A DNA stretch of 59,898 bases, from the NCBI GenBank assembly GCA_031291755.1, contig JARLIK010000011.1:100066-159963 (forward strand). The letters are read 5' to 3'. The notes beneath the pieces are model-generated. The model was given only the letters and a program-made list of their open reading frames with translations, made no database searches and had not been told where the DNA came from. The DNA comes from Acidocella sp. (GTDB lineage Bacteria > Pseudomonadota > Alphaproteobacteria > Acetobacterales > Acetobacteraceae). Made by a program: the position numbers and the translations under genes. The first letter of the stretch is position 1. Each line of letters opens with the position of its first letter. This document shows positions 39,910-51,485 of the stretch, piece after piece.

Positions 39910-41562
39910 ATGACCGAAACCGTAAAACTTGCCCACAATGAAACCATCAAAACCAATAGCCGCTACCTGCGCGGCACTTTGGCAGAGGGATTGTCGGAGG
40001 TCGCCACCGGTGCGATTTCCGATGACGATCAGCAACTGATCAAGTTCCACGGCATCTATTTGCAAGATGACCGCGACCTGCGTGCCGAGCGCGCCAAGCG
40101 CAAACTTGATAAAGCCTATAGCTTCATGGCCCGCCTGCGGGTGCCAGGTGGCGTGCTTTCTGCCGAGCAATATTTGGCAATGGATAAGCTCGCTGATGAG
40201 CGCGGCAACCACACGCTTCGCCTCACGACCCGCCAATCCATACAGTTCCATGGTGTGATTAAATCCAACCTGCGCCCCGCGTTGCGCCAGATCGATTCCG
40301 TGCTGCTCGACACCATCGCCGCTTGCGGTGACGTCAACCGCAACGTGATGTGCACGCCCAATGAATTTGTCTCACCCATTTATGCAACCGCCGAGCAAAC
40401 CGCCCGCGACATTAGTAATCATCTACTGCCGCACAGCAACGCCTGGCGTGAGATTTTCATCGATGGTGAACAGGTCACCAAGGAACCTGAGAACGAACCC
40501 ATCTACGGCCTCACTTATTTGCCGCGTAAATTTAAAATCGCCATCGCTGTTCCGCCGCAGAACGACACCGATGTGTTCGCGCATGACCTCAGCTACATCG
40601 CCATTGTCGAAAATGATGCTCTATTGGGTTACAATGTCGTTGTGGGCGGTGGTATGGGTGCCACTCATGGCGATGCCGAAACCTACCCACTTGTGGGTCG
40701 CGTCATCGGCTTCTGCACGGTTGCCAATGCACCATTGGTTGCCGAGGCCGTCGTCACCACCCAACGCGATTATGGCAATCGTTCCAACCGCCGCCGGGCC
40801 CGTTTGAAATACACCATCGAGGACCGCGGTCTTGAGTGGTTCACCGCCGAAGTCAACAATCGTCTTGCCACCAAGCTGGAGCCGGCACGCCGGTATAAAT
40901 TCACTGGCAATGGCGACCGCATGGGCTGGGAAACCGGTGTCGACGGCCGTCATCATCTCACCTTGTTTGTTGAAAATGGCCGTGTTGCGGATGTGGGGAC
41001 TTGGCGCTTGAAATCAGCACTCGTGCAGATTGCAAAATCGCACGATGTTTCCTTCATCATTTCGCCTAACCAGAACCTCATCATTGCCCGCGCCACTGAT
41101 GCCGCCCGTAAGGATATTGAAGCCACGCTCGCGGACCATGGCGTACCGCTGCGTGCCTCCGTATTGCGTGAATCCGCCATGGCCTGCGTAGCGCTGCCGA
41201 CCTGCGCACTCGCCTTGACGGAAAGCGAACGCTACCTGCCAAGCTTGATCACCAAGTTGGACGCACTGCTTGCTGAAAATGGCTTGGATAAGCAATCCAT
41301 TACCGTGCGCATGACTGGTTGCCCGAATGGTTGCGCCCGTCCTTACATCGCTGAAATCGGCATGGTGGGCCGCAACCCCGGCAAATATAATCTGCATCTC
41401 GGCGGCGCGCACGACGGCTCACGGGTGGCAAAAATGGTGAAAGAGGATGCCGATGAACAAACCATCCTCAATACACTCGCACCATTATTCGCTGACTATG
41501 CCAAGAACCGTAGAAAAGACGAATATTTCGGCGACTTCTATCTCCGCACCGAGGCAGCCTGA
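39910..41562 (+). CDS. cysI: Sulfite reductase hemoprotein beta subunit
   Basis: Carries siroheme and a [4Fe-4S] cluster and reduces sulfite to sulfide. The ATG at 39910 gives 550 aa; an upstream ATG at 39859 lies inside cysH. Visible hallmarks are the KLDKAYSFMARLRVPGG substrate-channel segment, TLRLTTRQSIQFHGV and NVMCTPNEFVSPIYATAEQTA. The cluster ligands lie in CVALPTCALALTESER and TGCPNGCARPYIAEIG. The YNVVVGGGMGATHGD stretch confirms sulfite rather than nitrite reductase type. It lies between cysH and the SUMT gene, with three bases to the latter. Confidence 0.96.
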   Translation: MTETVKLAHNETIKTNSRYLRGTLAEGLSEVATGAISDDDQQLIKFHGIYLQDDRDLRAERAKRKLDKAYSFMARLRVPGGVLSAEQYLAMDKLADERGNHTLRLTTRQSIQFHGVIKSNLRPALRQIDSVLLDTIAACGDVNRNVMCTPNEFVSPIYATAEQTARDISNHLLPHSNAWREIFIDGEQVTKEPENEPIYGLTYLPRKFKIAIAVPPQNDTDVFAHDLSYIAIVENDALLGYNVVVGGGMGATHGDAETYPLVGRVIGFCTVANAPLVAEAVVTTQRDYGNRSNRRRARLKYTIEDRGLEWFTAEVNNRLATKLEPARRYKFTGNGDRMGWETGVDGRHHLTLFVENGRVADVGTWRLKSALVQIAKSHDVSFIISPNQNLIIARATDAARKDIEATLADHGVPLRASVLRESAMACVALPTCALALTESERYLPSLITKLDALLAENGLDKQSITVRMTGCPNGCARPYIAEIGMVGRNPGKYNLHLGGAHDGSRVAKMVKEDADEQTILNTLAPLFADYAKNRRKDEYFGDFYLRTEAA

Positions 41563-41564
41563 GC

Positions 41565-42317
41565 ATGTCCGCACGAGTATTCCTCGTCGGGGCAGGGCCG
41601 GGCGATCCTGACCTGCTGACCATCAAAGCTCACCGGCTATTACAGTCGGCGGACGTGATTTTGCACGACAGCCTCGTTGACCCGCGCATCCTGTCACTTG
41701 CCGCAGATCACGCCGAACTCGTCGATGTTGGTAAACGCTGCGGCAAACATTCAGCCACCCAAACCACCATCAACGAACTCCTCGTCAACTACGCCCGCAC
41801 CGGTCAAATCATCGTCCGCCTTAAAGGTGGCGACCCAATGATTTTCGGCCGCGCAACAGAGGAGATGGAAAGTCTGCAAGCGGCCAAAATAGATTGTGAA
41901 ATCATCCCCGGCATCACTGCTGCCACAGCTGCAGCGGCGTCTTTACAACGCTCGTTGACGCAGCGCGGCATCGCGCGGTCTCTGCATTTTCTCGCTGGCC
42001 ACGGTGCCGAGGGTGGCTTGCCAGCGCATGACTGGGTGGCGCTCACTCGTGCTGGCGGCACGCTTGTCGTTTATATGGGCAGCCAGACTGTTGCAGGCCT
42101 TGCCTCGCACCTTATAGAAGCGGGCATGAACCCGGCGATGCCGGCGATCGCCGTTGAAAATGCCAGCCTGCCGGAACAAAATATCACCTCCGCCACCATC
42201 AGTACGTTGCCAAGACAGCTTGGCCGTCCGAGCGGACCGACCATCCTTCTCATAGGCGCAGCGATGGCCAGTGAAGAAGAATTTGCCGTTACGGCAGCGC
42301 AGTTGATGGTTGGCTAA
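41565..42317 (+). CDS. cobA: Uroporphyrinogen-III C-methyltransferase (SUMT)
   Basis: Methylates uroporphyrinogen III twice to precorrin-2, the precursor of siroheme and cobalamin. The 250-aa product has the SAM-binding GAGPGDPDLLTIKAHRLL, DVILHDSLVDP, GQIIVRLKGGDPMIFGRA and the characteristic IPGITAATAAAASLQ block, then YMGSQTVAGLASHL. It complements the separate precorrin-2 dehydrogenase at the start of this operon, so that siroheme for CysI can be made from one transcript. The symbol cobA is used for this family, also named cysG-C. Its stop overlaps the convergent glgX-malQ gene by four bases. Confidence 0.95.
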   Translation: MSARVFLVGAGPGDPDLLTIKAHRLLQSADVILHDSLVDPRILSLAADHAELVDVGKRCGKHSATQTTINELLVNYARTGQIIVRLKGGDPMIFGRATEEMESLQAAKIDCEIIPGITAATAAAASLQRSLTQRGIARSLHFLAGHGAEGGLPAHDWVALTRAGGTLVVYMGSQTVAGLASHLIEAGMNPAMPAIAVENASLPEQNITSATISTLPRQLGRPSGPTILLIGAAMASEEEFAVTAAQLMVG

Positions 42318-45300
42318 TGCCGATTACGCAGGGCGGCTAGACTGCGCTGCGCCCGGCTGCTTGCAAATAGTTGCTCCACGGTTAGTGATAGTCTGTTACG
42401 CCAGTTGAGCCGTTCTAAATGCGTGCCTGGCAGATTTTGACTTACTGTTTCTCCGGCTAAATCCTCAGCCTGAACCATCAGCAGAGACGAAGGTGTTTGC
42501 GCGAGCCATTGATGAATTGCCGCCAGCATGCCCTCCGATAATTCTTCGTCATTCATTTCACTGACCTCGATGCCATCCTTGGCCAGTACGGCAACGAGTG
42601 CTGATTTTTCCGATTTTCGAATGATGATTTCTTGATCTGCAGCCATTTCATCAATCAGCCCCAGGGCACGGCGTTCCAAAATATCGGTACCCTGCCACCA
42701 GCCTGCCAGCGGCGGCAAATCATGCGTGGCCGCACAGCACAGAGCCTGTTTGGGATAATTCCGCAGAGACCGGAACGCGATGTTGTCGCGCTCCAGCATC
42801 ATCACCCGATAGCTGAGCATTTTTGCGTTGGTCAGCGCCTCGCGCAAACCATCCGGCACCGTACCGAGATCTTCGCCAACCACCACGCAATTTGCAGCTC
42901 GGCTGGCGAGTGCCACCTGCCCAATCAACTCATTCATCGGGTAATGCACATAAGCGCCATCTTTTGCCGTACCGCCATCCGGTATCCAAAATAGCCTGGC
43001 CAGACCTAACGCATGGTCAATTCGTAAAGCCCCGGCATGGCGCATATTTGCTGTTAGAGCGGAGCGGAACGATGCATAATTGGTCCTGCGCCATGCCAGT
43101 GGGCTGGGCGGTGGCAGATGCCACACCTGGCCGTCAGGACCAAGCGGATCGGGCGGCGCTCCAATCGAAACGCCCTGTGCCAGTACGTGCTGGTTCGCCC
43201 ATGCCTCTGCGCCATCCGGTGCACACCCTATCGCCAGGTCGCGGTACAAGCCGAGGCTGAGGCTCGCGTGCCGCCCGGTTGCGGCGACATCAGCCAATTG
43301 ACGCTCGCAGAGAAACTGCAAAAACATCGTCTGGTGAAGCGCTCTCGCGTGGGGCGCAACAAAATTGTGAAATTGCCGATGGCTTGCATCGCGTAATTCT
43401 ATTGGCCAGTTTCGCCACGGCAGGTTCGGGTAAAGTTCAGAGATCACCTGAAACGCTGCAAATTTTTGCAACGCCGCGCCGCCTTCGTTAATATAATTTT
43501 GAAATGCGGCAACAATATCGCAGCCATTATGGGTACGAGCCAACCGATCAAATTGAGCAAACAGCTCATTCAAAAACTTAGCCTTGGCAGACCATACTTG
43601 TTGATAATTAATCGTTGGGTTTGTAGCGCTGCTTCCGGCTTCAGTCAGCAGATGTGACGCCTGAATAAAACCTGGAATATCCTGCAATGCGTTCAGATCA
43701 AGATGCATCGGGTCAAGATACCGGCGGTCGGATGGATGATATGGGCTAACGCGTGTACGGTCAGCAGGAAACAGCATATGCAGCGGCTGAACACCCACCG
43801 CAGCCGCCCCTTCGCGGCCGGCTGCACGAACGAATTCATTAAGCGTCCCGAAATCTCCCATTCCGGCTATGCCATCTCCTCGCAGCGCATAACTCTGCAG
43901 TGATATACCAAACCCTCGCAGCATGTGTTTTGGTAAATAACAATGTCGAGGCGCCACGGTGAGATGGCAAATGATATCCGCTTCATCTTCATAACAGGCC
44001 GTATAATGGCCGGCACCGAGGCGTGGCAGATTAATTTTATATATTCGCGTCTCGCGGCCCTGAGTATCTGTCTTGCGTTCGTAATCTACCCAACGTGGTA
44101 CTATTGAAGCGATAATTATCCCAGCTGCATCTCGCACGACCAGATTGCGGCGTGGAAATCTTGCCAATGCCTCTCGCGCAACCGGTAAAGAATTATTCTC
44201 GCTATCATACACCATGTGCGAAATCGGCAGCAGACGACGAATGGTGAGGCAATCAATATTTTCAAGGCTTGCCCTGATATCAGCAAATGTCCCAGCTGGC
44301 AGCCCCATCGCCTGCAATAGAGCACGCTGTGTGTCGGGTTTTATTTTGTGTTGGTTGCCAGCAATATCCCACCAATCCGGCGCAATGCCAGCAGCATTGG
44401 CAAGTCTAAGCAGGAACGTATCGTCATCATTTCCAGATTTTTTGGCTTTTGGCTGAGCTTCAATATTTTCATAAAACAACACAACTGAATGAGGCAGAAT
44501 CCGCCAAGGGTCGTCAGAATCGTTGCCTACAGTATCAAGGACTCGTTGCCAGACGTGCCCAGTACGGGTTGTGGGCAAGTTGATTGAAATAACCTCGCTA
44601 CCACGATGTAATACCAGCGCCACCCGGTTTATCGTCTGGTCCTCCTGTCGCGCAGCCAATACCGCGATCAGCGTATCGTCATGGCTGTTATGCCAATCGT
44701 CAGTGTTTTTCAGCGCGCGATGCGCGTCACGCCATTCAATATCCGGCACACCAGGATCAACGATCAAATCGCCAGTTAAAAACCTATCATCGCGCAGTGC
44801 CGGATTTGCCTTGCGCAACGCAACCAGTGAGTGGGTGAAATTCAATAGTTCTTGGTCAAAATTCGACCAATCGACCCAGCTTGTTGAATTATTCTGAGCA
44901 TAGGCATTGTTATTGCCAATTTGTGTCAGGCCAAATTCGCTTCCCATTGCGAGCATTGGGGTGCCGCGTGCCAACAGCAATGTTGCCAGCAGATTTTTCT
45001 GGTCGCGCCGGCGCCGTGCCAGGCAGGCCTTATCATCAGTTGGCCCCTCATGACCATTGTTCCAGGAGTAATTCTCATCGGTGCCATCACGGTTTTGTTC
45101 GCCATTAGCTTCATTATGTTTTCTCGCGTAGCTCACCAAATCGGCCAATGTGAAACCATCATGTACCGAAATGAAATTAATGCTGCGTGATGAACGATGT
45201 TTGTGAAAAAATAAATCAGCCGATCCGGCTAATCGTGTGGCAACCGCACCGCGAAACCCATTGTCGCCTCGCCAAAAACGTCTTATATCATCACGAAAAC

Positions 45301-46489
45301 GATCATTCCATTCGGTGTATTGCGCGGGGAAATTTCCGGTTTGGTAGCCACCCGGGCCAATATCCCATGGTTCCGCAATCAATTTAACACCACGCAGCAC
45401 GGGGTCTTGTGCAATCGCGCTCAGTAAGGGTGCCGCTGCATCAAATCCTGTGGCAAGGCGCCCCATTGATGTTGCGAGGTCAAATCGGAAACCATCAATC
45501 CCTCCCAATTCTACCCATGTCCGTAGACTATCCATTGCCAGCCGTACTACCGCCGGATGGTCAAGGGCTAAGCAGTTACCACAACCCATGTCATTAATAT
45601 AAAGCTCAAGCTTATCGGGGAGGAGCCGGTAATAGCTGGCATTATCAAGTCCGCGTAGCGATAGTGTCGGACCAAGCTCGTCGCTCTCACCACTATGATT
45701 TAAAACAACGTCAAGAATAACTTCGAACCCCGCTTCATGCAACGAGGCAATAGCGCGGTTTATTTCTGGCCAGCCGCCCGGCGCCAACCGTGGATCGGGT
45801 GCCATAAATGTGACCGGGTTATAGCCCCAGTAATTATGTAGTCCAAGCGGCAGCAGATGCCGCTCATCAATCCATGCAGCGGCAGGCATCAATTCAATCG
45901 TTGTAACGCCAAGTTGGGTCAAATGTGCCAGCACTACCGGCTCGGTTAAAGCAGAAAACGTACCCCGCATGGCTTCAGGAATATCAAAATTTTGTTTTGT
46001 AAATCCTTTGATATTCAATTCATAAATAATTGTATCCGCCCAGGGAATTTGTTTTATCTGCCGATGCTTCGTAAATAAATCTCGACGAGTAACAATCGCT
46101 TTCGGCATTGAGAAGGCGCTATCGGTATCCGTATCCGTTCCGTACCCATACATAGCATCAGTTAAATGAAATGGCCGGTCGAGGCATAAAGCATAGGGAT
46201 CGACCAGTAATTTCGCCGGGTTAAAACGATGTCCCTCTGATGGCTTATCTGGGCCATAAGCTCGTAGCCCATAGCGTGTGCCAACCGCGACATGGCTGAT
46301 ATGGCCATGGAAAATATTTCCTGTGCGCGCGGTCAATGAAATCGCGTGAGTCTGTCGGCCGCCCGTTTCATCAAACAGACAAATTTCAATGGCTGTCGCG
46401 TGCGCTGAATGAACTGCCACATTAATCCCGTTGTCAGAAGGTGTGACTCCGAGCGGTTCAGGAGAGCCTTGGCTGAGCTGCAATTTCAT
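42314..46489 (-). CDS. glgX-malQ: Fused glycogen debranching enzyme GlgX and 4-alpha-glucanotransferase MalQ
   Basis: A 1391-aa bifunctional protein. Residues 1 to ~675 are GlgX-type: an N-terminal carbohydrate-binding domain, then a GH13 core with [22 protein letters not shown] (nucleophile near Asp337), [16 protein letters not shown] and [15 protein letters not shown] short charged linker follows. Residues ~690 to the end are a GH77 amylomaltase with [26 protein letters not shown] (near 1158), [13 protein letters not shown] and [12 protein letters not shown]. All expected catalytic residues are present in both halves. The ATG at 46489 overlaps the glgA stop. Fusion should channel the short maltodextrins released by debranching straight to disproportionation. 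Composition is more AT-rich than glgB and glgP. Confidence 0.93.
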   Translation of the reverse strand: MKLQLSQGSPEPLGVTPSDNGINVAVHSAHATAIEICLFDETGGRQTHAISLTARTGNIFHGHISHVAVGTRYGLRAYGPDKPSEGHRFNPAKLLVDPYALCLDRPFHLTDAMYGYGTDTDTDSAFSMPKAIVTRRDLFTKHRQIKQIPWADTIIYELNIKGFTKQNFDIPEAMRGTFSALTEPVVLAHLTQLGVTTIELMPAAAWIDERHLLPLGLHNYWGYNPVTFMAPDPRLAPGGWPEINRAIASLHEAGFEVILDVVLNHSGESDELGPTLSLRGLDNASYYRLLPDKLELYINDMGCGNCLALDHPAVVRLAMDSLRTWVELGGIDGFRFDLATSMGRLATGFDAAAPLLSAIAQDPVLRGVKLIAEPWDIGPGGYQTGNFPAQYTEWNDRFRDDIRRFWRGDNGFRGAVATRLAGSADLFFHKHRSSRSINFISVHDGFTLADLVSYARKHNEANGEQNRDGTDENYSWNNGHEGPTDDKACLARRRRDQKNLLATLLLARGTPMLAMGSEFGLTQIGNNNAYAQNNSTSWVDWSNFDQELLNFTHSLVALRKANPALRDDRFLTGDLIVDPGVPDIEWRDAHRALKNTDDWHNSHDDTLIAVLAARQEDQTINRVALVLHRGSEVISINLPTTRTGHVWQRVLDTVGNDSDDPWRILPHSVVLFYENIEAQPKAKKSGNDDDTFLLRLANAAGIAPDWWDIAGNQHKIKPDTQRALLQAMGLPAGTFADIRASLENIDCLTIRRLLPISHMVYDSENNSLPVAREALARFPRRNLVVRDAAGIIIASIVPRWVDYERKTDTQGRETRIYKINLPRLGAGHYTACYEDEADIICHLTVAPRHCYLPKHMLRGFGISLQSYALRGDGIAGMGDFGTLNEFVRAAGREGAAAVGVQPLHMLFPADRTRVSPYHPSDRRYLDPMHLDLNALQDIPGFIQASHLLTEAGSSATNPTINYQQVWSAKAKFLNELFAQFDRLARTHNGCDIVAAFQNYINEGGAALQKFAAFQVISELYPNLPWRNWPIELRDASHRQFHNFVAPHARALHQTMFLQFLCERQLADVAATGRHASLSLGLYRDLAIGCAPDGAEAWANQHVLAQGVSIGAPPDPLGPDGQVWHLPPPSPLAWRRTNYASFRSALTANMRHAGALRIDHALGLARLFWIPDGGTAKDGAYVHYPMNELIGQVALASRAANCVVVGEDLGTVPDGLREALTNAKMLSYRVMMLERDNIAFRSLRNYPKQALCCAATHDLPPLAGWWQGTDILERRALGLIDEMAADQEIIIRKSEKSALVAVLAKDGIEVSEMNDEELSEGMLAAIHQWLAQTPSSLLMVQAEDLAGETVSQNLPGTHLERLNWRNRLSLTVEQLFASSRAQRSLAALRNRH

Positions 46490-47919
46490 GAAGCCGATGC
46501 CAATACCTCTCGATACAAGGTGGCGTAGGATTGCGCCGGATGCTGCCATGAAACATCGGACCGCATACCGTTGCGTTGCAATCGTGTCCAGCTTGGTTTG
46601 TCATGATACAATTGCGCAGCACGTTGAATGGCAGCCTCAAGCAATACCTGATTAACTGGCCAGAATTGCAGGCCGGTAGCAACACCAGCGGACATCGCCA
46701 TTTCATTTGCATCCACCACAGTATCAGCCAGCCCACCAACACGCGCCACCAACGGGACAGCACCGTAACGCAACGCGCAAAGCTGCGTCAGGCCGCATGG
46801 TTCAAAGCGCGATGGCACCAGCAAAATATCTGCTCCTGCTTGAATCAAATGTGCAAGAGCTTCGTCATATCGAAGTTCGCATGAAATATTCGGTAAGTTC
46901 GCCGCCGCATAACGATCCTCAAGCGCTTGATCGCCTGCACCCAACAACGCCAACTGCCCAACCTCATTGATCAAAGGCAGTGCATCAGCCAGTAGGTCCA
47001 ACCCCTTTTGCCAAGATAACCGACTCACCACGCCAAATAGTGGCCGTTCGGCATCAATGGAAAGTCCAAGGCGCTCTTGCAATGCCGCCTTATTGCGGCT
47101 GCGTTTTGCCAGATGCTTTTCATCATACATTTGTGCCAAATGTGCATCCGTTGCTGGATTCCAAACCTGCGTATCAATCCCGTTCAATATGCCAGATACT
47201 ATTTTCCGGCGCCGCCGCAGCAGTCCATCCAATCCCATACCACCTTCGGGTTGCAAAATTTCCAGTGCATAGGTGGGCGAGACAGTGGTAATTCTGTCTG
47301 CAAATTGCAAAGCGGCCTTTAAGTATCCGATGGTGCCATAATATTCCACCCCGTCAACCCCAAAGGCCTGAGGTGGAAGGTCGAGACTTGCCAATATTCC
47401 AGATGGAAATTGGCCCTGGAATGCCAGATTATGCACGGTTACCACGCAGGCAGGGCGCGGTCCTCCATCATAATATAAATACGCCGGTACTAACCCGGCC
47501 TGCCAGTCATGGACATGCACGATATCAGGAACGAACGCCGGTAAAATTCCTTTGCCGATATCGGCGCCGGCGCGCGAAAGTGCGGCGAAACGCGCGGCGT
47601 TGTCAGGCCAGTCTTTACCATCAATTCCGACGTATGGATTGCCAGGACGATCGTATAAATGCGGTGCATCCAGAACGAGCAAATCCAATCCACTAGTGGC
47701 GGCCTGAAGGATTCTGCCTTTTCCTCCATAAAAATTTGTATAATGATGCACGGCCTGTGCGGTCTCAATGGCTTTCAGCACTGCCGGATAGCCGGGTATG
47801 AGACTACGCACTGAAGCGCCAAGAGGCGCCAATGCTCCCGGCAGCGCGCCTACGACATCAGCGAGTCCACCGGTTTTAATCAGCGGGTAGATTTCAGAAG
47901 CGACTGATAGAACCTGCAA
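46486..47919 (-). CDS. glgA: Glycogen synthase (ADP-glucose type)
   Basis: A GT5 enzyme that elongates alpha-1,4-glucan from ADP-glucose. The 477-aa product begins [20 protein letters not shown], with the ADP-glucose-binding KTGGLADV, and has [39 protein letters not shown], and a C-terminal [21 protein letters not shown] with the catalytic glutamate. The start is a TTG placed immediately after the glgC TAG stop codon, with no spacer, so it probably depends on coupled translation. It overlaps glgX-malQ by four bases. Confidence 0.96.
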   Translation of the reverse strand: MQVLSVASEIYPLIKTGGLADVVGALPGALAPLGASVRSLIPGYPAVLKAIETAQAVHHYTNFYGGKGRILQAATSGLDLLVLDAPHLYDRPGNPYVGIDGKDWPDNAARFAALSRAGADIGKGILPAFVPDIVHVHDWQAGLVPAYLYYDGGPRPACVVTVHNLAFQGQFPSGILASLDLPPQAFGVDGVEYYGTIGYLKAALQFADRITTVSPTYALEILQPEGGMGLDGLLRRRRKIVSGILNGIDTQVWNPATDAHLAQMYDEKHLAKRSRNKAALQERLGLSIDAERPLFGVVSRLSWQKGLDLLADALPLINEVGQLALLGAGDQALEDRYAAANLPNISCELRYDEALAHLIQAGADILLVPSRFEPCGLTQLCALRYGAVPLVARVGGLADTVVDANEMAMSAGVATGLQFWPVNQVLLEAAIQRAAQLYHDKPSWTRLQRNGMRSDVSWQHPAQSYATLYREVLASAS

Positions 47920-49191
47920 CTATGTCATTCCCAACTGATCGATCATCGGCTGTGTGATTAGGCAAATTCCCTTGTCTGTACGGCGGAAGCGTTTGGCGTC
48001 TAAAACTGCATCCTCTCCCACAACCAACCCCTTGGGAATCACAACCCCGCGGTCGATCACGACATTGCTTAATTTCGCTCCCCGATGAATTTCGGCATAC
48101 GGCAGTATCACCGCATTTTCGATGTTGGCATAGGAGTGAACATGCACGCCGGTATTTAGCAGAGTATGTTTCAATGCTGCCCCCGAGACGATGCAGCCGC
48201 CTGACACCAGCGATGAAATCGCCATGCCCCGCCTGCCTTCAAGATCATGCACAAATTTTGCCGGCGGCGTAATCTCCCCATAGGTCCATATCGGCCAGTC
48301 GCGATCATATAAATCTAACTTCGGTACCACATCGGTCAGGTCGATATTTGCCGCCCAATAGGCATTCACGGTCCCAACATCGCGCCAGTAAGCATCACCC
48401 TCGGCGGAAGAACGCACACAGGAGCGTGAGAAATGATGTGCCACCGCTTTGCCATGTTGTACCAGATACGGAATGATATCCCGACCAAAATCACGCGTCG
48501 AATTTTTATCTGCAGCGTCACGCCGAAGCTGTTCAATCAAGAATTTTGTTTCGAAAACATAAATTCCCATGCTGGCAAGTGCAACGCCGGGCTTGCCGGG
48601 CATTGATGGCGGATTTTCCGGTTTTTCCAGAAAATCGATAATCCGATTTTGCGCGTCAACATGCATCACGCCAAATCCGCTGGCTTCGGCGAGCGGAACT
48701 TCGAGGCAGCCGATTGTGACATCGGCATTCTGGTCGACATGCTGCTGCAGCATGGGTTCATAATCCATTTTATAGACGTGATCACCCGCCAGTAGAATGA
48801 TGTGCTGGGGCGCGTAGCTCTCGATAATATCGATGTTCTGATACACGGCATCGGCCGTGCCCAGATACCACATTTCCTCGGAAACTCTTTGGCTGGCGGG
48901 CAAAATATCAAAACTCTCATTACGTTCCTGGCGGAAGAAATTCCAGCCCCTCTGCAAATGCCGTATCAGGCTATGGGCCTTGTACTGAGTCGCGACCGCG
49001 ATGCGCCTGATGCCGGAGTTCATGGCGTTTGAGAGCGCAAAGTCGATGATGCGTGATTTGCCGCCAAAATAAACCGCTGGCTTGGCTCTTATGTCGGTCA
49101 GTTCCATCAGTCTCGATCCTCGGCCGCCGGCCAGCACGTAGGCCATGGTGGAGCGGGCGAGGGGCGCATGGGGCGTATGTCTGCTATTCAC
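47920..49191 (-). CDS. glgC: Glucose-1-phosphate adenylyltransferase
   Basis: Makes ADP-glucose from ATP and glucose 1-phosphate, the committed step of glycogen synthesis, usually under allosteric control. The GTG at 49191, with GGAAG six bases upstream, gives 423 aa; an upstream TTG at 49230 would add 13 poorly conserved residues. Signature parts are [57 protein letters not shown], the substrate-binding FLEKPENPP and [13 protein letters not shown] left-handed beta-helix region follows. It is the third gene of the run after glgB, with a 96-bp gap upstream. Confidence 0.96.
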   Translation of the reverse strand: MNSRHTPHAPLARSTMAYVLAGGRGSRLMELTDIRAKPAVYFGGKSRIIDFALSNAMNSGIRRIAVATQYKAHSLIRHLQRGWNFFRQERNESFDILPASQRVSEEMWYLGTADAVYQNIDIIESYAPQHIILLAGDHVYKMDYEPMLQQHVDQNADVTIGCLEVPLAEASGFGVMHVDAQNRIIDFLEKPENPPSMPGKPGVALASMGIYVFETKFLIEQLRRDAADKNSTRDFGRDIIPYLVQHGKAVAHHFSRSCVRSSAEGDAYWRDVGTVNAYWAANIDLTDVVPKLDLYDRDWPIWTYGEITPPAKFVHDLEGRRGMAISSLVSGGCIVSGAALKHTLLNTGVHVHSYANIENAVILPYAEIHRGAKLSNVVIDRGVVIPKGLVVGEDAVLDAKRFRRTDKGICLITQPMIDQLGMT

Positions 49192-49287
49192 GGGTTTCTT
49201 CCATCTTTTTTTATTGCTAGTCGAAGGCAAGGCGGGGAATTCGATAGTTTAACAAAGCACGTGCGAAAATTGTTTTCCAGACAATTG

Positions 49288-51480
49288 TTACGACTCAGCA
49301 TACTGAAAATAGACCACCGCCAGAGGAGGCAGCAGAATTTGCGCAGAGGCAGGAAATCCATGCGATGGTGTGGCGCTGGCGGTTATCTGTCCGAGGTTTC
49401 CAAGGCCGGAGCCGCCATATTCTGCTGCGTCACTGTTCAATATCTCGCGCCATATCCCGGCATAAGGCAGTCCGATCTGATAACCATGCCGCGTTACCGG
49501 GGTAAGGTTACAAACCACCGCCACCGGCGCATCGCCGGGCCGCCCCAGGCGTAACCACGCGAGCACTGACTGCTGAGCATCATCTACCACAATCCATCGA
49601 AATCCCTCGGGCTCGCAGTCACGCGCATACAGCGCCGGTACGGTACGGTATTGATGATTGAGGTCGCGTACTAGTGATTGCAGACCGTAATGAAAATGAT
49701 GTTTCAGTAAATGCCAATCCAGAGCGGTATCAAAATTCCACTCCGAAGTCTGGCCAAATTCCAGGCCCATGAATAATAATTTCTTGCCTGGATGCGCCCA
49801 CATATAAGCAAAACAAGCCCTCGCATTGGCAAAGCGCTGCCATTCATCGCCGGGCATTTTCCCGATGATCGAGGATTTGCCATGCACAACCTCGTCATGT
49901 GAAATCGGCAGGACAAAATTTTCACTGAATGTGTAGGTCAGGGCAAAGGTCAGGTCGTTATGGTGCCATTTGCGGTGCACCGGTTCCAGCGCGAAATAAT
50001 TGAGCGTGTCATTCATCCAGCCCATATTCCACTTGAAGCCAAACCCCAGCCCATCTTCATGAACCGGGCGCGACACACCTGGCCAGGATGTGGATTCTTC
50101 GGCGATCGTCACCGCGCCCGGATGCTCGCCATATACGAGTTGATTGAACTGCCGGATAAACGCCACCGCGTCGCGATTATCGTTGGAGCCATCCGGGTTT
50201 GCCAGCCACTCGCCATCTTTGCGGGAATAATCCAGATACAACATCGATGCCACCGCATCCACCCGCAGTCCATCCAGATGATACCGATCCAGCCAGTAGA
50301 GCGCATTGGCACATAAAAAACTCACCACCTCGCGGCGGCCAAAATCGTAAATTGCCGTGTTCCAGTCGGGATGAAACCCGCGTCTCGGGTCGGCATGCTC
50401 ATATAAAGCGGTGCCGTCAAAATGCGCGAGGCCATGAATATCGGTTGGGAAATGCGCCGGCACCCAATCCAGAATCACGCCGATTCCTATCGCATGTGCC
50501 GCATCAACGAAGTGGGCAAAGCCAGCCGGGTCGCCAAATCTTTTACTCGGCGCAAACAAGCCAATCGGCTGATATCCCCAGGAGGCATCAAGCGGATGCT
50601 CGGAAATCGGCAGCAGTTCAATATGGGTAAATCCCATATCGGCCACGTAAGGCAGCAGTTGCGCGGCCAACTCATCATATGAAAGAAAATCGCCATCCCC
50701 GCGCCGCTGCCACGAGCCTAAATGCACCTCATATATCGACATGGGTGTTCGCCGCGCTTCATCGGTCCCACGTGCTTGCATGAATGCATCATCGTGCCAG
50801 ACAAATTCATCGGTCCGTGCCACCACTGAGGCCGTAGAGGGCCGCTTCTCCGCACTGAATCCAAACGGATCAGCCTTCAGCGGTAAGATTTCATTATTTT
50901 TGCTGAGGATTTCAAATTTATATACTGCACCGGCGGTGAGCCCTGGCATAAAAATTTCCCACAGGCCAGAATCAATGCGCTTTCGCATCGGATGCCGGCG
51001 GCCATCCCAGCGGTTGAAATCTCCCACCAGTGATACGCGCTTAGCATTGGGCGCCCAAACGGCGAAATGCACGCCGGCCACACCCACATGGGTCATCAAT
51101 TGTGCCCCCAGCCGCTCATACAGCCGCCGGTGAGTGCCCTCGATCAGGAGATGCTCATCAGTTGCCCCCAGCACCGGTTCAAACCGGTATGGATCATCAA
51201 ATTCCCAGGCCCCGCCTGCGTGGGAAGCTCGCAGCCGATAACTGAAACGTTCAACGGCTCCAGGCACCAACACCTCAAAAAACCCCTGTCCGCGGGCAAT
51301 CATCGTCATCAGGCCGCGCGGCAGCACCAACTCAATAGATTGCGCTTCGGGAACAAAGGCGCTGACGACGAACCCCGTTGCGGTTTTATGCGGCCCCAGC
51401 AGGCCAAACGGATCCGGGTGCCGGGCGGCGAGGATCGCTTCGATCTCCGCGTCCGCCGCCTGCCACGCCGTTCCGGCCAT
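49288..51480 (-). CDS. glgB: 1,4-alpha-glucan branching enzyme
   Basis: A GH13 enzyme that introduces alpha-1,6 branches into glycogen. The ATG at 51480 (with GGGATAGGGG upstream) gives 730 aa; an in-frame TTG at 51516 overlaps glgP. It has an N-terminal CBM48-type domain pair ([32 protein letters not shown]) and a catalytic barrel with [34 protein letters not shown] (nucleophile Asp), [12 protein letters not shown] (acid Glu) and [12 protein letters not shown]. The C-terminal beta domain completes the normal length. It starts five bases after the glgP stop codon. Confidence 0.96.
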   Translation of the reverse strand: MAGTAWQAADAEIEAILAARHPDPFGLLGPHKTATGFVVSAFVPEAQSIELVLPRGLMTMIARGQGFFEVLVPGAVERFSYRLRASHAGGAWEFDDPYRFEPVLGATDEHLLIEGTHRRLYERLGAQLMTHVGVAGVHFAVWAPNAKRVSLVGDFNRWDGRRHPMRKRIDSGLWEIFMPGLTAGAVYKFEILSKNNEILPLKADPFGFSAEKRPSTASVVARTDEFVWHDDAFMQARGTDEARRTPMSIYEVHLGSWQRRGDGDFLSYDELAAQLLPYVADMGFTHIELLPISEHPLDASWGYQPIGLFAPSKRFGDPAGFAHFVDAAHAIGIGVILDWVPAHFPTDIHGLAHFDGTALYEHADPRRGFHPDWNTAIYDFGRREVVSFLCANALYWLDRYHLDGLRVDAVASMLYLDYSRKDGEWLANPDGSNDNRDAVAFIRQFNQLVYGEHPGAVTIAEESTSWPGVSRPVHEDGLGFGFKWNMGWMNDTLNYFALEPVHRKWHHNDLTFALTYTFSENFVLPISHDEVVHGKSSIIGKMPGDEWQRFANARACFAYMWAHPGKKLLFMGLEFGQTSEWNFDTALDWHLLKHHFHYGLQSLVRDLNHQYRTVPALYARDCEPEGFRWIVVDDAQQSVLAWLRLGRPGDAPVAVVCNLTPVTRHGYQIGLPYAGIWREILNSDAAEYGGSGLGNLGQITASATPSHGFPASAQILLPPLAVVYFQYAES

Positions 51481-51485
51481 TGCCC

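Noticed and set aside
42314..46489. Two separate genes (glgX and malQ) misread as one
   Set aside because: The frame is continuous through the linker, with no stop or alternative start signal, and both halves are complete, so a real fusion is the simpler reading.
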